Of a stretch of DNA of 64,000 nucleotides, positions 10,039-21,355 are shown piece after piece (position 1 is the first letter of the stretch; each line of letters starts with the position of its first letter). Below the pieces are notes generated by a model. The model had not been told where the DNA came from. It saw nothing but the letters and a program-made list of their open reading frames with translations, and searched no databases. Made by a program: the position numbers and the translations under genes. The DNA is taken from positions 32,482,350-32,546,349 of the forward strand of contig CM042030.1 of NCBI GenBank assembly GCA_023525975.1, in the 5' to 3' direction. The DNA comes from Smallanthus sonchifolius. Lineage: Eukaryota; Streptophyta; Magnoliopsida; Asterales; Asteraceae.

Positions 10039-11943
10039 TGTAACATCCCGAAAATAGTAAATAAGTAAATAATAATACGATAGAGATTTAAACGTCATAA
10101 AACGAAATAAGAATGGATGGGCTTGGGCTCGGCTCCAACGGGCCGAGGGAAGCCCAGGTATAAAAGGGGCAAGGCAGCCCACTAGCTCATTTCACCTTCA
10201 TTTTCACCATTTTAGAGAGAGAAAGGGAGCTCGGGTCTAGAGAGAGAAAGTCGACGGATCGTCACGAGATTAGAGGAGCACGTTACAGCTGAGCTCGTGA
10301 GCAAACCCTCCGAATCAGAACTTCAATCCAGGTAATGATTCGACCATAATCTGAGTTTTTTGTTCACTTTGGGGTTTCTCGAGTTTAGCTAAATAGATGA
10401 TGTTTTTACGGATGAAACTTGATAATAAGCTTAGAAATAGCATCTAGAATGGAAACCGCACATTTTGATCAAAGAAAATTGTAAGATTAGCATGATCGGA
10501 TTAACATGCAAAGAGTTCCGAAATTTTGGTCTATGAACCAGGTACTGCGTACTTACCAAGTGCGCAGGAAGGAATTCCTGCGTACTTACCAAGTACGTAG
10601 GAGGAAGTCCCTGCGTACTTACCAAGTACGCAGGAGGAAGACTCCTGCGCACTTGCCAAGTGCGCATGAGCAAGTCCCTGCGCACTTACTAAGTGCGTAG
10701 GCAGCAGACAGCAGGTTGGTTAAGTAAAGTCAGTAAGTTTAGAATGATTAAATCATTAGAGTCGGGGTTGGGTCTAATGTGTATTTAACTACCTAATCCA
10801 GATCGGAAGTGACGCTGTTGGACCTTTGTTTAGGACAACCTAGAGTAGCTCATTTGGTGAGTTCTATGTGCCCCCTTCTATGTTATGTGCAAATGATTTA
10901 TAAATGTTTTGGGGCTGAAGTGTATACACTAAATGATTAAATGTTATAAATGTCAATGTGATCATACGTATATATATAAATACTTATATATGAGAACGAA
11001 TTATGAATAAAGAAAGAAGCGTATGATTTATAAAGAATGAATGATAGAAAGGCATAACGTAAAAGAATGAAATCTTGCTTTATATTACATATATATTGCA
11101 TGCTATGAATGAATGTAAACGTTATAAACCCTTCTATGACAACGGCTACTTCGGTAGACGGACGACCACGTGACTATTTTGCAACCGGGACAAAAACGTT
11201 CCTTCGCAAGCTAGGACGTATGAAAAGGTATTAATGGACGGTCGAAGCACATGCCTTAACTAATGTAGAACGGTTGCATACATAATGGTCACGTGGGAAA
11301 CGGATTCCCTAGGGCAGACGGACAAAAATGACGGACTACGACGGTAGGACGGTAAAGAGCGGACGGACAAAGGTTGCCGGACGGATTTAATGATATGACT
11401 GACGGTTTTCTAGAGCCGGACGGTAATGAAATGGGCTACGACGGTAGTTCTGACTGCGATGTCTTCGTGACATTCGCGACAAGTATGATGGGTTGATCTC
11501 CCTTAAGATTATGGCCAATAAGTGTTCTCTCAAAGAAAGTATGTATGTACTTATGTATATACCCTCAATGAATGTTATGTGAGAACAGTAAAGTAAAGAA
11601 TATTTAAAAGTACGAATATATATATATATATATACATTATATTCATGATGAGATAAATATTATGTATGATTGTATTTAAACTAGAACTCACCAGCGTTAG
11701 CTGACTTTTAGTATACGTTTCAGGTAAAGGAAGAAAAGGTCGTGCGATGGCGTGAAGGTTACTCGGCACAAGACTGACATCCCACTTTTGTTTGTTAAGA
11801 CAATGTTGTGTTTTTAATTGTTAAGACTTCCGCTGTTATGTAATGTGATTGAATGATAAATGTTTTTAATTTAAGTTCAGTATTTATGACTATGTTTATG
11901 AGTAAATCCAACAAGTGAGGTCACCCGGGAAAGGGGCCTTACA
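10039..11943 (+). mobile_element. L2b: solo LTR of the E-type Gypsy family
   Basis: It begins tgtaacatcccg and ends ggggccttaca, flanked by the perfect duplication ctaag (10034-10038 and 11944-11948). The empty site is visible in A's 3' LTR at about 20763-20772 (cgctaagctaag). At 1905 bp with no internal sequence, it is a solo LTR. TATA-like tataaaa lies at 10159-10165, followed by an agagagaaa-rich leader (about 10213-10250). A palindrome array occupies 10545-10707. The same LTR family appears as L2a and as the 3' LTR of element E. Confidence 0.93.
10545..10707 (+). repeat. Palindrome array in L2b
   Basis: Five units of about 34 bp occur head to tail. Each holds a palindrome such as ctgcgtacttaccaagtacg followed by cagg, joined by a short purine linker (aggaagtcc or similar). 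The array is about 400 bp downstream of the TATA-like box, so it would be transcribed. It shares its core with the Copia P arrays. Confidence 0.85.
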
Positions 11944-12265
11944 CTAAGCTAAGACACAGGTGCACGTTAGGGCATGCATGGGATTCAACTGCTTTGATTG
12001 TAACTATTTATGTTTGTTTGAATTATTCTATTGTACTTGCTTTTGATTGGAGGTTTGGACTTTTTGGACTTTTAAACTTTGGTTTTGGGCGCGTGTATTT
12101 TGCGCATTTACTTTCTTTACGCTTCCGCATTGATACTCTGATTTAAAAGATATTTTCATTTTGAGTCCCATGTAGAGTCGTTCAAAGTAACTAATGTCTG
12201 ACATCCTGGTTCGTCACTTCCCAAACGGTAAAACTCCGTTAGTTGAAATTGGGGGTGTAACAGAT

Positions 12266-12278
12266 TGGTATCAGAGCC
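12266..12278 (+). promoter_or_regulatory. Primer binding site of element A (initiator tRNA-Met)
   Basis: tggtatcagagcc lies three bases after the LTR end. It is the standard plant PBS complementary to the 3' end of initiator tRNA-Met. Confidence 0.9.
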
Positions 12279-12378
12279 ATTGGTTATAGAGAACTAGGAT
12301 TACATACTAGACTATAGCCTCACACATTAGTTACATGTCATTTGGATGTTCGGCACTTATACGTATTGTTACAGGAAC

Positions 12379-13152
12379 ATGTCGTCAACCCCACCTCCAT
12401 CACCTAAGGCACTAGGACATAAGGCACCTATCCTACCATCCCCGGAGCCCAAAAGGCGCCGGACTACTTCCAGTGACCATTCAGTTGACCAAGGTGAACC
12501 GAGTAGCGCACGAGTAATGGATTATACTCTCAATTGGAACGTATACCCGCAAATGATCCAAAGATGGATCGAAATGGGAAATGTCCCATCACCCTACTTC
12601 GTTTCTGCATCCTCATCATCCCTACTACCTAGCTTGCCATGCACTATGGAACAAGCTTTCGCAGCCTTCGTACCTTATATGTCGAAGGAACTAAGTATTG
12701 TGCAAGATGCTACTGAGGAGATACCTAACCTTCTGAAGAATGGACCTCAAATAGAGGAGAATAAGGTAGGAATAGAACTCTTGACTACCGAACTAGCTGC
12801 AACGGACCATGTCCATAACCTTTTAGTGGATCGTGTGGCACATCTGGAGACGAGGGCCGACACTATGGACGATGATATGGAAGGAGTTCTGGAGATTTTG
12901 GCTGCTATGGAAGCTCAGCTACATGTAGCAAACCACACTGCTGAAGGTCTTCAAGAGAGGGTGACCCACTTGGAAGCCCAACTGCAAGCCGCTTTATTTC
13001 CTGAAGAGATTCTACTTTCTGATGGCGAGGAGGAACCTTTTGAGGAGGATCCTTTTGAAGAAGATCCTTTCGAGGAGGAGCCCGTGGAGGAGGAACCAGT
13101 AGAGATAGACGATGCAAAATCGTATGTTTCGTCCAATGACGAAGATGCTTGA
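12379..13152 (+). CDS. ORF1 of element A: acidic coiled-coil protein of unknown function
   Basis: This intact frame of 257 codons lies between the PBS and gag. I chose ATG 12379 (MSSTPPPSPKA) because the same start is conserved in C (29754) and F (57989). The first about 35 residues are Pro/Ser-rich with a basic patch (PKRRR) that could be a nuclear localisation signal. The middle (about residues 125-210) has heptad-like coiled-coil character. The C-terminus is very acidic, with FEEDP-type repeats. There is no zinc finger, protease or RT motif. Extra ORFs ahead of gag are known in Ogre/Tat Gypsy elements; I do not know one described for Tekay. The frame is open here although gag-pol is broken. 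The function is unknown. Confidence 0.7.
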   Translation: MSSTPPPSPKALGHKAPILPSPEPKRRRTTSSDHSVDQGEPSSARVMDYTLNWNVYPQMIQRWIEMGNVPSPYFVSASSSSLLPSLPCTMEQAFAAFVPYMSKELSIVQDATEEIPNLLKNGPQIEENKVGIELLTTELAATDHVHNLLVDRVAHLETRADTMDDDMEGVLEILAAMEAQLHVANHTAEGLQERVTHLEAQLQAALFPEEILLSDGEEEPFEEDPFEEDPFEEEPVEEEPVEIDDAKSYVSSNDEDA

Positions 13153-13403
13153 TGATCATCCTATTCTATCTTCCTTTTCATGTTTGCTTTTGCCTATGTT
13201 ATTTCTCTTTTCAAACCTAGATGGGTAAGTTTGTTCCCATCCAATAAAAGCATGAGAAGTTTAATATTTGAGTTATTTATTTTGCAGCCTTACAATTTAT
13301 TTAATTTTCAAAATATTAAATGTTGTATCTTCTTACTCATACCTGAATGATGTTTAATATGCGATATATTTCTCATTGTTTTCATTTGTGATTGTGAAGA
13401 ATC

Positions 13404-16400
13404 ATGTCATGGAGAGGACGCGAAGGCCGTGCCGGTGGTCGTGGTACCATTAACATTACGGCAGCAGAGCTAGCAGCACTAATAAATGATAGTGTGGCGG
13501 AGGCTCTGGCAGCACAGAATGCTGCAGGTAACTGATTTAGCTATTGACTAATGATGTCAATCCATCTCTTAAAAAGCCTGCCCTAAACTCTATAATTCCA
13601 ATTCCATTGTATTTCTAAATCCAGGCCAGCAAAATCGGCAATACCAACAACCAGCCTGCACTTTCAAGGCATTCATGGATTGCAAACCCCACGCCTTTAG
13701 TGGAGCTGAAGGAGCCGTTGGACTACTTCGTTGGTTTGAGAAGGTTGAATCGGTGATTGCCATGTGCAACTGCCCCGTGGCTAATCAGGTGAAGTTTGCC
13801 GCCGGAACTTTGGAGGGCCCGGCACTCACATGGTGGAACGCCCAGGTCGAAATGTTGGGTCTGGCCATGGCGAATGGACTCCCGTGGGAGGAATTCAAAG
13901 CAATGATGAAGGAGGAATACTGTCCTCGTGATGAGATCCAGAAGTTAGAGGGAGAATTTTGGAACCTAAAGATGGAGGGTTCTGAGATTGAACTCTACAC
14001 TACACATTCCCATGAACTGGCTACTATGTGCCCGCATATGGTAACTCCTGATTACAAAAGAATTGAGCTTTACATTGGAGGTCTAGTGCCTCAAATACAA
14101 AGCATGGTTACTTCATCCAATCCTGCCACTATCCAACAAACCATTCGACTTGCGCATAAGTTAACCGACCAAGCCATGACACAAGGGACCCTACCTCCGA
14201 GAGGTTCAGTTGCTAAACCCACCGACAATCACAAACGCAAGTTCGATCACCATCCCAACACCCACAACCACTCCAACTCCCACTCCAAAGGAACCCAACC
14301 CAACCAACCCTAGTTTAACCAACCGCAGCAGCAGCAACAGCGTAGGTTTGAGCCTACTAAACACTTCAACCAGTCGACCTCTTCAGGTCAAAACCAGGGT
14401 GGTTATGCGGGGAAGTCTCCGAAGTGTAATAAGTGTAACTTCCACCACTTTGGGTTCTGCAATCGTTGCTAGAGATGCGGAAAAATAGGTCATGCTGCTA
14501 AGGACTGCAGGGGTGAGTTACAAACTAAACAACCTTTTCAACAACCGGGATCCACAAGGGGTTGGTTTGAGTGCGGAAAGGAAGGGCATATTCGAAAGAA
14601 TTGTTCTCAATTTAAGAAAGGGAGTAATGGAAACCACAACCCTAACCAGAATAACAATGGCAATGGTAGTAACAATGGAAATGGTGGAGGAAATGGTTGG
14701 AAGGGACGAGCCTTCGTACTAGGATGTGGAGAAGCCCGTTACGACCATAATGTGGTCACCGGTAAGTTCCTCGTAAATAATTTCTTTGCTTCTGTCCTTT
14801 TTGACACCGGTGCTGATAGGAGATTTATATCTAAGAAATTTAGTAATATTATAAAAGGAACTTCATCTCTATTAGAAGCTAAGTATACAATAGAGATAGC
14901 TGACGGCCAAATAATTGAGGCAACTCACATTCTTAAGGGATGTAAACTTGAGCTAGCTACACATATATTTGATATCGACCTTATGCCGATCATACTTGGT
15001 AGTTTCGATATAATTGTCGGCATGGATTGGTTATCTAAAAACCAAGCCGAAATTATCTGTCGTGAGAAGATTGTTCGTATACCTCTCCCGAATGGAGAAA
15101 CTCTTTCCGTCCAAGGCGAAAGAGCTGGTGCAGTCATGGGTATCATATCTTTCATGAAAGCATAAAAATGCCTTCGAAAGGGGCATACGACTATTTTGGC
15201 TCTCGTTGCTGAGCAACCCTCAGAAGAGAAGAAGATTGAAGATATTCCCGTCGTGCGTGAATTTTTTGAAGTCTTTCCCGAGGATCTGCCCGGTCTGCCA
15301 TCGCACCGTAAAGTTGAATTCCAAATTGATCTAGCACCCGGAGCAGCACCAATTGCTCAGGCACCTTACAGACTGGCATCTAGTGAATTGCAGGAACTGT
15401 CCACTCAATTGCAAGATTTGTTGGATAAAGGCTTCATCCGACCTAGCTCATCACCGTGGGGAGCTCCAGTACTATTTGTCAAGAAGAAGGACAGAACTTT
15501 CCGTATGTGTATTGACTACCGGGAGCTGAATAAAGTCACAATCAAGAACCGCTACCCTTTACCTCGCATAGATGACCTATTTGATCAACTCCAATGATCA
15601 AGTTTCTATTCCAAGATAGATCTTAGGTCCGGCTACCATCAGTTAAGAGTCCGAGGAGAAGATATCTCTAAGACTGCATTCAGAACGAGGTACGACCATT
15701 ACGAATTTATGGTCATGCATTTCGGATTAACCAACGCACCTGCGGTATTCATGGATCACATGAACCGTGTGTGTAAGCCTTACCTTGACCAATTCGTTAT
15801 CGTTTTCATCGACGACATCCTCATTTATTCCAAGAACAAGGAGGAACATCTACGCCTAATTTTGGAATTACTTAAGCGAGAACAACTGTATGCTAAGTTT
15901 TCTAAGTGTGAATTTTGGATCCGGGAAGTTCAGTTTCTTGGGCATGTGGTTAACAAGAAAGTACATGTCGACCCATCCAAAATAGAAGCCATCAAGAATT
16001 GGGCAGCATCGACGACTCCGACTGAGGTGCGACAATTTGTGGGATTGGCTGGATATTACCGTCGATTCATCGAAGGATTTTCAAAAATTGCTCAACCCCT
16101 CACTGCTTTAACTCAAAAGGGTAAAGCCTATAATTGGGGCGACAACCAAGAGTCAGCATTCCAACACCTCAAACAAAAACTTTGCAGTGCACCTATTCTA
16201 GCTATTCCGGAAGGAACCGATGATTATGTATTGTATTGTGATGCATCTATTCAAGGTCTGGGTTGTGTCTTAATGCAACGCGGAAAGGTGATCGCATACG
16301 CTTCACGTCAACTAAAGGTCCACGAGAGAAACTGCACCACTCATAACTTAGAGTTGGGAGCCGTAGTCTTCGCTCTTAAGATATGGAGACATTACTTGTA

Positions 16401-18070
16401 CGGTACCAAATGCACCATCTACACCGATCACAAGAGTCTTCAGCATATCTTCGAGCAGAAAGAGTTGAACATGCGACAACGTCGTTGGGTCGAACTCTTA
16501 AACGATTATGACTGTGCGATCCGATATCACCCGAGTAAAGCTAAATGTCGTAGCTGATGCCCTGAGTCGAAAGGAAACGAAACCCAAACGAGTCCGAGCA
16601 TTACAGCTTACTATTCACCCCGGATTACCTGACAAAATCCGTAGTGCTAAACTCGAAGCCCTAAAAGAAGAAAATCTACCGTTGGAAAGTACGCGCGGTC
16701 TGGAAGCACAACTGGAAGTCAAATCTGACGGTATTCGCTACTTTGCCGGGCGAATATGGATCCCAGTATTCAGAAACCTAAGGGAACTAGTTATGGATGA
16801 GTCTCATAAATCACGTTACTCGATACATCCAGGTTCCGACAAAATGTACCATGATTTAAAGGTGCTATATTGGTGGCCGAAGATGAAGGCCGATATGGCC
16901 ACCTATGTTAGTAAGTGTCTGACTTGCGCGAAGGTCAAATTTAAATATCAAAAACCATCCGGTCTCCTGCAACAACCAGAAATTCCCATGTGGAAATGGG
17001 AACAAATATCCATGGACTTCATCACCAAATTTCCACGAACCCCTACCGGATGTGATACCATATGGGTAATCGTTGATCGATTAACAAAGTGCGCTCACTT
17101 CTTAGCAATCAAAGAGACAGACAAAATGGATAAACTTACTCGTACTTACTTGAAAGAAATAGTCTCTCGGCACGGGGTGCCAATCTCCATTATTTCGGAT
17201 CGTGATGCACGATTCACTTCTCGTTTCTGACAGTCGTTACATAAGGCCTTAGGAACGCGTCTAGATATGAGCACAGCATACCATCCTCAAACTGATGGTC
17301 AAACGGAACATACAATCCAAACTCTGGAGGACATGCTACGAGCTTGTGTAATTGATTTCGGTAACACTTGGGAGTCTCACCTACCGTTGGTGGAATTCTC
17401 CTACAACAACAGCTATCACACTAGCATCAAGGCAGCTCCATTTGAAGCACTGTATGGACGGAGGTGCCGTTCTCCTATTTGTTGGACCGAGTTTGGGGAT
17501 AGCCAACTCACAGGTCCTGAACTTGTATTTGAAACTTCCGAAAAGATCGTTCAAATTAGAAACCGTATGGCGGCAGCTCGTGATTGTCAAAGGAGCTATG
17601 CTGACACACGTCGTAAACCTTTAGAGTTTCAAATAGGTGACATGGTCTTACTCAAAGTCTCACCTTGGAAAGGTGTCATTCATTTCGGGAAACGAGGCAA
17701 ACTGAATCCTCGTTATGTTGGACCATTCAAGATAATGAAGAGAATCGGACCAGTAGCGTATCAACTGGACCTACCTGAAAGACTTAGTGGTGTGCACAAC
17801 GTCTTTCACGTCTCAAATTTAAAGAAATGCCTCACAGACGAATCACTTGCAGTTCCTCTTGAGGAACTACTCGTTGATGAACAGTTACGTTTCATCGAAG
17901 AACCTGTGGAAATTATGGATAGGGAAGTTAAAACGTTAAAGCACAGTAAGATCCCTATTTTCAGAGTTCGTTGGAACTCGAAACGTGGACCGGAATTCAC
18001 GTGGGAGCGCGATGATCAGATGATGCGCAAATATCCTAATCTGTTCAAGCACTCCGTGTCAAATTCTTAA
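13404..18070 (+). pseudogene. gag-pol of element A (gag, PR, RT, RNase H, INT, chromodomain), with one intron, broken
   Basis: Exon 1 is 13404-13527, the intron 13528-13624, and exon 2 runs from 13625 in phase. Gag contains CTFKAFMDCKPHAFSGAEG. Two CCHC knuckles lie at about 14467-14601, the first broken by a stop. Protease has LFDTGAD (about 14797). RT has the YPLPRIDDLF region and FIDDILIYS (about 15805). RNase H has YCDASIQGLG. Integrase has an HHCC region (about 16796-16930), the core ISDRDARFTSRF (about 17190) and HPQTDGQTEH. A chromodomain-like end with FTWERDDQM closes the protein. Stops lie at 14311, 14470, 15163, 15595 and 17228, and a +1 shift near 16545. An intact product would form particles, copy the RNA and integrate, with the chromodomain biasing the target. 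Confidence 0.93.
13528..13624 (+). other. Intron near the gag start of element A
   Basis: The boundaries are gcag|gtaact and atccag|gcc. The 124-nt exon 1 leaves one base over, and joining to exon 2 restores the gag frame through Gly, reading into QQNRQYQQPACTF. C (30904-31000) and F (59108-59206) have an intron at the same codon with GT...AG ends and 97-99 bp length, while the flanking exons keep coding sense. Confidence 0.75.
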
Positions 18071-18188
18071 GGTACTATTTAATTTTCGGGACGAAAATTC
18101 TTTCAACTAGGGGATGATGTGATATCCCGGAAAATTTTTATTTATTTATTTAATTTTCTGGACGAAAATTCTTTCAACTAGGGGATGA
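18071..18188 (+). promoter_or_regulatory. Polypurine tract region of element A, duplicated
   Basis: Two copies of a block of about 60 bp are present. Each has an aattttc..gacgaaaatt hairpin, then ctttcaactaggggatgatg. The first copy is followed by tgatatcccgg, which resembles the LTR start; the second is followed by the real LTR start at 18189. The purine run aggggatga is the likely plus-strand primer. Confidence 0.75.
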
Positions 18189-21085
18189 TGTGACAACCCG
18201 GACTTTTCAGTTAGTACCGTTAGAAATTCCGTTAAATTTCCTGTTAAAACCTAACCCAGTTAACTCGATATTTAATCCCAAGGGCTAATTCTGCCAATTT
18301 CTGATCTTAAAACAACAAGGACTAGTTGTGTGAATATGCAAAATCAAATCAATTGACTCCTCAAAGTCAAAATCAGGAAGTTTTGGTTCTTGTTGACTTT
18401 TAAAGTCAAACCCAAGACATTTTGATTCAAATTCGCATTCATGCTAAATGATATACCAAAATTCGTAATTGGTGTATACAATCAGACTCTTAACGAAATT
18501 AATTATAACTTAATCAACACCATTACACTGAATTTAAACTGAATTAATGGGTGTTAAACCATAACCGTCGACTCTATGTCTTACTCAATCGAATTCGACT
18601 GTAATCGGTTACCAATTGGCAAACCAACACACTGCACACCTAAATCGAGTCTCTCTGAAACCTCTGTACTCGTCAAGTTGATCGGATTCATAGCAAAAGC
18701 CACCGAAAATCGAACCAGTCATCGTCGGACCTGTTTTAGTCGACCTCCACCGTCCCGACATCAATTCAGGTAACTAGATACATCATCAGCTTCGTTTTCA
18801 TGTCTTAAATGAAAGCCCTAACTCAATTAGGGCTTACATTATCAATTCGATCGAAATCAATAATCTAGGGTTCATCACTGACCGGTTAATCGAACCCTAG
18901 TCTAAACCCAATCAAAATACAGTTAACCTATACAGTTGGATTCGCAATACCATTTTCATTGAAAGCCCTCTGTCAATTCGATGTTTTATTATACAAATTG
19001 GTGTAACCTGTAATCTAGGGTTCTTATGAAACCATTTTGTCAAAGTCAGCTCTAAACCGTATTTAAATCAAATTCAATCACATCATTAGACTCGTAATCG
19101 TCTGTAGAGTTAAAGCCCTATGAAATATCGGGTTTCCATTATCGAATTGATCATGATCCAGAAATTAGGGTTCATCCTGTAAACAATTTGGGGTTTTTGA
19201 TCTTTAACACAAAATTAATGCAATTAAACCACATCATCAGATTCGCAATGTTGTTTTTGTCAAAAGCCCTATGATTTTATCAATTTTTATTATCAGAATA
19301 CTTCGATTCAATTCTAACTTATCAAAGCGGAGTTTCGAACCAATTTTCAGTAATTAATCGACCTAAACCATGCCGTTTTTAAATTAAAACCATGCTTAGG
19401 TTCGCGATTCCTAGGGTATTAAAACCCCTCTACTGTTTCAATCGGTTATCACCAGAATCGACGGATCAGGGCTGAGTTCCGATCGTGAATGGGTTTGGGA
19501 AGGAGAACCACTTGAACATGGATGTTAAAATAATTTAACCCAGGTATCAATCGCGATACCCTAGCAGGCGGGACTGGTTAATGACTTGTGCGTGTGTGGG
19601 AGAGACCCGGGTTCGAGGCCGGGCTCCCACATATATTTTTTTTTAGCAATTTCTGATATATTAAATTAATAAAAATCAAACTTTATAATATTATATTACT
19701 ATGTAAATGTGTTTTAACCCGGGAAACAGCCCGTAGGCTCGGGTTTGAATTATTAACATATTTTTATAAATTATACCCACTTTTATAAATAATATATTGT
19801 TATTATTATCAAGTAAAAATAATATGTTTATATTATTTTTAAGCCGTAAATTCGTATAAAATAGAAACGCTTATATTATTTTAAAACTATGACCCGTATT
19901 ATTAAATAATATATATTTATATTATTTTGAATCATTTTATAACATCGTGTATCGATTGAGACTAAATAATATTATAATTAGTTATATTATTTACTCGTAT
20001 ATATATATATATTTATCTTCTCAATTTTCATGAATGACAAAATACCCGATTTTATTTATTATTATTTCTGTCATTCGTCGCGTAAAGTAATCCCTAACTC
20101 CGTGGACACTTTCGTCCACTCTTGAATATAAGAGCGGTTCTTTAAGACGCTTCTTTCCGTGTCACTGTCACAATTCCCATTATCATCCCTAATTTATGTG
20201 TTTATAATTTTAGGACATTCGTAGGTCTTTTAAGACTTACACTCATGGTTCCAACTTACCTCTAGGGTGAAACTACCTTCAACGCAAAGCAGGTGAGTTT
20301 TCACGGGCCCTTTTACTGTTTTAAGTTGGGGGAGAAAACATGACTAAACGATTTTGGATTTTATAAATTCGTATGATATCAATGTTAAATGCTAATTGTA
20401 ACACACTATCACAGAAAGTCCTCAACTAATATCGGACCGTTAATATGGATCTTAGCAAGGTAATATTTAGTAGTACTACTGGGTTTGACAAATCCCACCC
20501 GCGTTAGTCGTGCTAACTCGATTAGATATCGAACGGGTGAAATGTTAGCCTACTCACCCCACCAGTGTTGATACATCTGGCAGTAGGCAATAAACAAACA
20601 GTCAGCTTCGGTTGCGAGCGCTTGAGCTGAATATGAACATAGGTTAGCTACCTATAGATACGTACTGAATGAACATAAATCCGTTAAACGCTTATTTACA
20701 TATATTGAAACCTATGGACTCACCAACCTCGTGTTGACATATTTACTTACATGTTTTCTCAGGTCGCTAAGCTAAGACACATGTGCACGTTAGGGCATGC
20801 ATGGGATTCAACTGCTTTGATTATAATTATTTATGTTTGTTTGAAATATTCTATTGTACTTTCTTTTGATTGGACGTTTGGACTTTTTGGACTATTGAAC
20901 TTTGGTTTTGGGCGCGTGTATTTTGCGCATTTACTTTCTTTACGCTTCCGCATTGATACTCTGATTTAGAAGATATTTTCATTTTGAGTCCCATGTAGAG
21001 TCGTTCAAAGTAACTAATGTCTGAGATCCTGGTTCGTCACTTCCCAAACGGTAAAACTCCGTTAGTTGAAATTGGGGGTGTGACA
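18189..21085 (+). repeat. 3' LTR of element A (2897 bp, uninterrupted)
   Basis: It starts tgtgacaacccgg and ends gggggtgtgaca, followed by the duplication gttta. It has the same sectors as the 5' LTR and gives the empty-site sequence for both insertions in that LTR. About 150-bp diverged repeats lie at about 18800-19400, the tRNA-like hairpin at 19562-19630, AT palindromes at about 19690-20080, and a possible intron at 20293-20762 (donor caggtgagt, acceptor ttttctcag). Confidence 0.93.
19562..19630 (+). other. tRNA-like hairpin with B box, A 3' LTR
   Basis: Perfect gtgggag/ctcccac arms flank an inner cccgg/ccggg stem. The B box ggttcgaggcc is at 19610-19620. A run of nine T begins about 6 bases after the hairpin. 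Confidence 0.65.
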
Positions 21086-21105
21086 GTTTAACCATACTGA
21101 ACTAG

Positions 21106-21355
21106 GCGAACTTAAGTTAAGTTCGCCCCTTCCCAACCTGGCGAACATACAGACGAACTTATCAAGTTCCCCTGACCCATGCCCAACGAACTTAGTAAGT
21201 TCGCTTACTTAAGTTCGCTTGATTCAACTCAATGAAGTCACTAAGTTCGCCTCCATATGTTCGCTTACTTTTTGCCCCGGGCTTACTTGTCAAGCGAACA
21301 TGTTAAGTTCGCCCCAATCCTTGCTAGGCGAACTTGATAAGTTCACATGTCGGGC
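21106..21355 (-). repeat. Palindrome-rich array in L2a
   Basis: Repeats with the core gcgaactt...aagttcgc recur at least eight times, for example ggcgaacttaagttaagttc followed by gcc, and aacgaacttagtaagttcgc. Spacing is less regular than in L2b. The position in the LTR corresponds to the L2b array (downstream of TATA on the minus strand), but the core differs (gaactt instead of gtactt). The Copia H LTR has the same core. Confidence 0.75.

Larger units (their letters stand above)
2892..12262 (+). repeat. 5' LTR of element A (interrupted twice)
   Basis: It starts tgtgacaacccgg and ends gggggtgtaaca. Colinear with the 3' LTR 18189-21085, it is interrupted by the permuted Copia piece (about 3960-8528) and by solo LTR L2b (10039-11943). 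The sectors, in order, are: four diverged repeats of about 150 bp, each holding a gaaagccct-type motif; a tRNA-like hairpin (8830-8898); a run of AT-rich palindromes (about 8990-9350); a gtggacac..gtccac hairpin near 9371; a possible 5'-UTR intron (9560-10029); and the conserved terminal sector. Confidence 0.9.
2892..21085 (+). mobile_element. Element A: full-structure Tekay-like Gypsy retrotransposon with two insertions in its 5' LTR
   Basis: A has 5' LTR 2892-12262, PBS 12266-12278, ORF1, a split gag-pol, PPT and 3' LTR 18189-21085. Both outer ends are TG...CA, flanked by the perfect duplication gttta (2887-2891 and 21086-21090). Without the Copia piece and L2b the 5' LTR is about 2.9 kb, the same as the 3' LTR, and the two look very similar along their length. 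The internal region is about 5.9 kb. The gag-pol frame has five stops and one frameshift, so A is not autonomous now. It landed beside the palindrome-rich segment of L2a. Confidence 0.92.

Noticed and set aside
10545..10707. Palindromic repeats with spacers resembling a CRISPR array
   Set aside because: The sequence is plant LTR DNA. The linkers are short and repeated, not unique spacers, and no cas genes are present.
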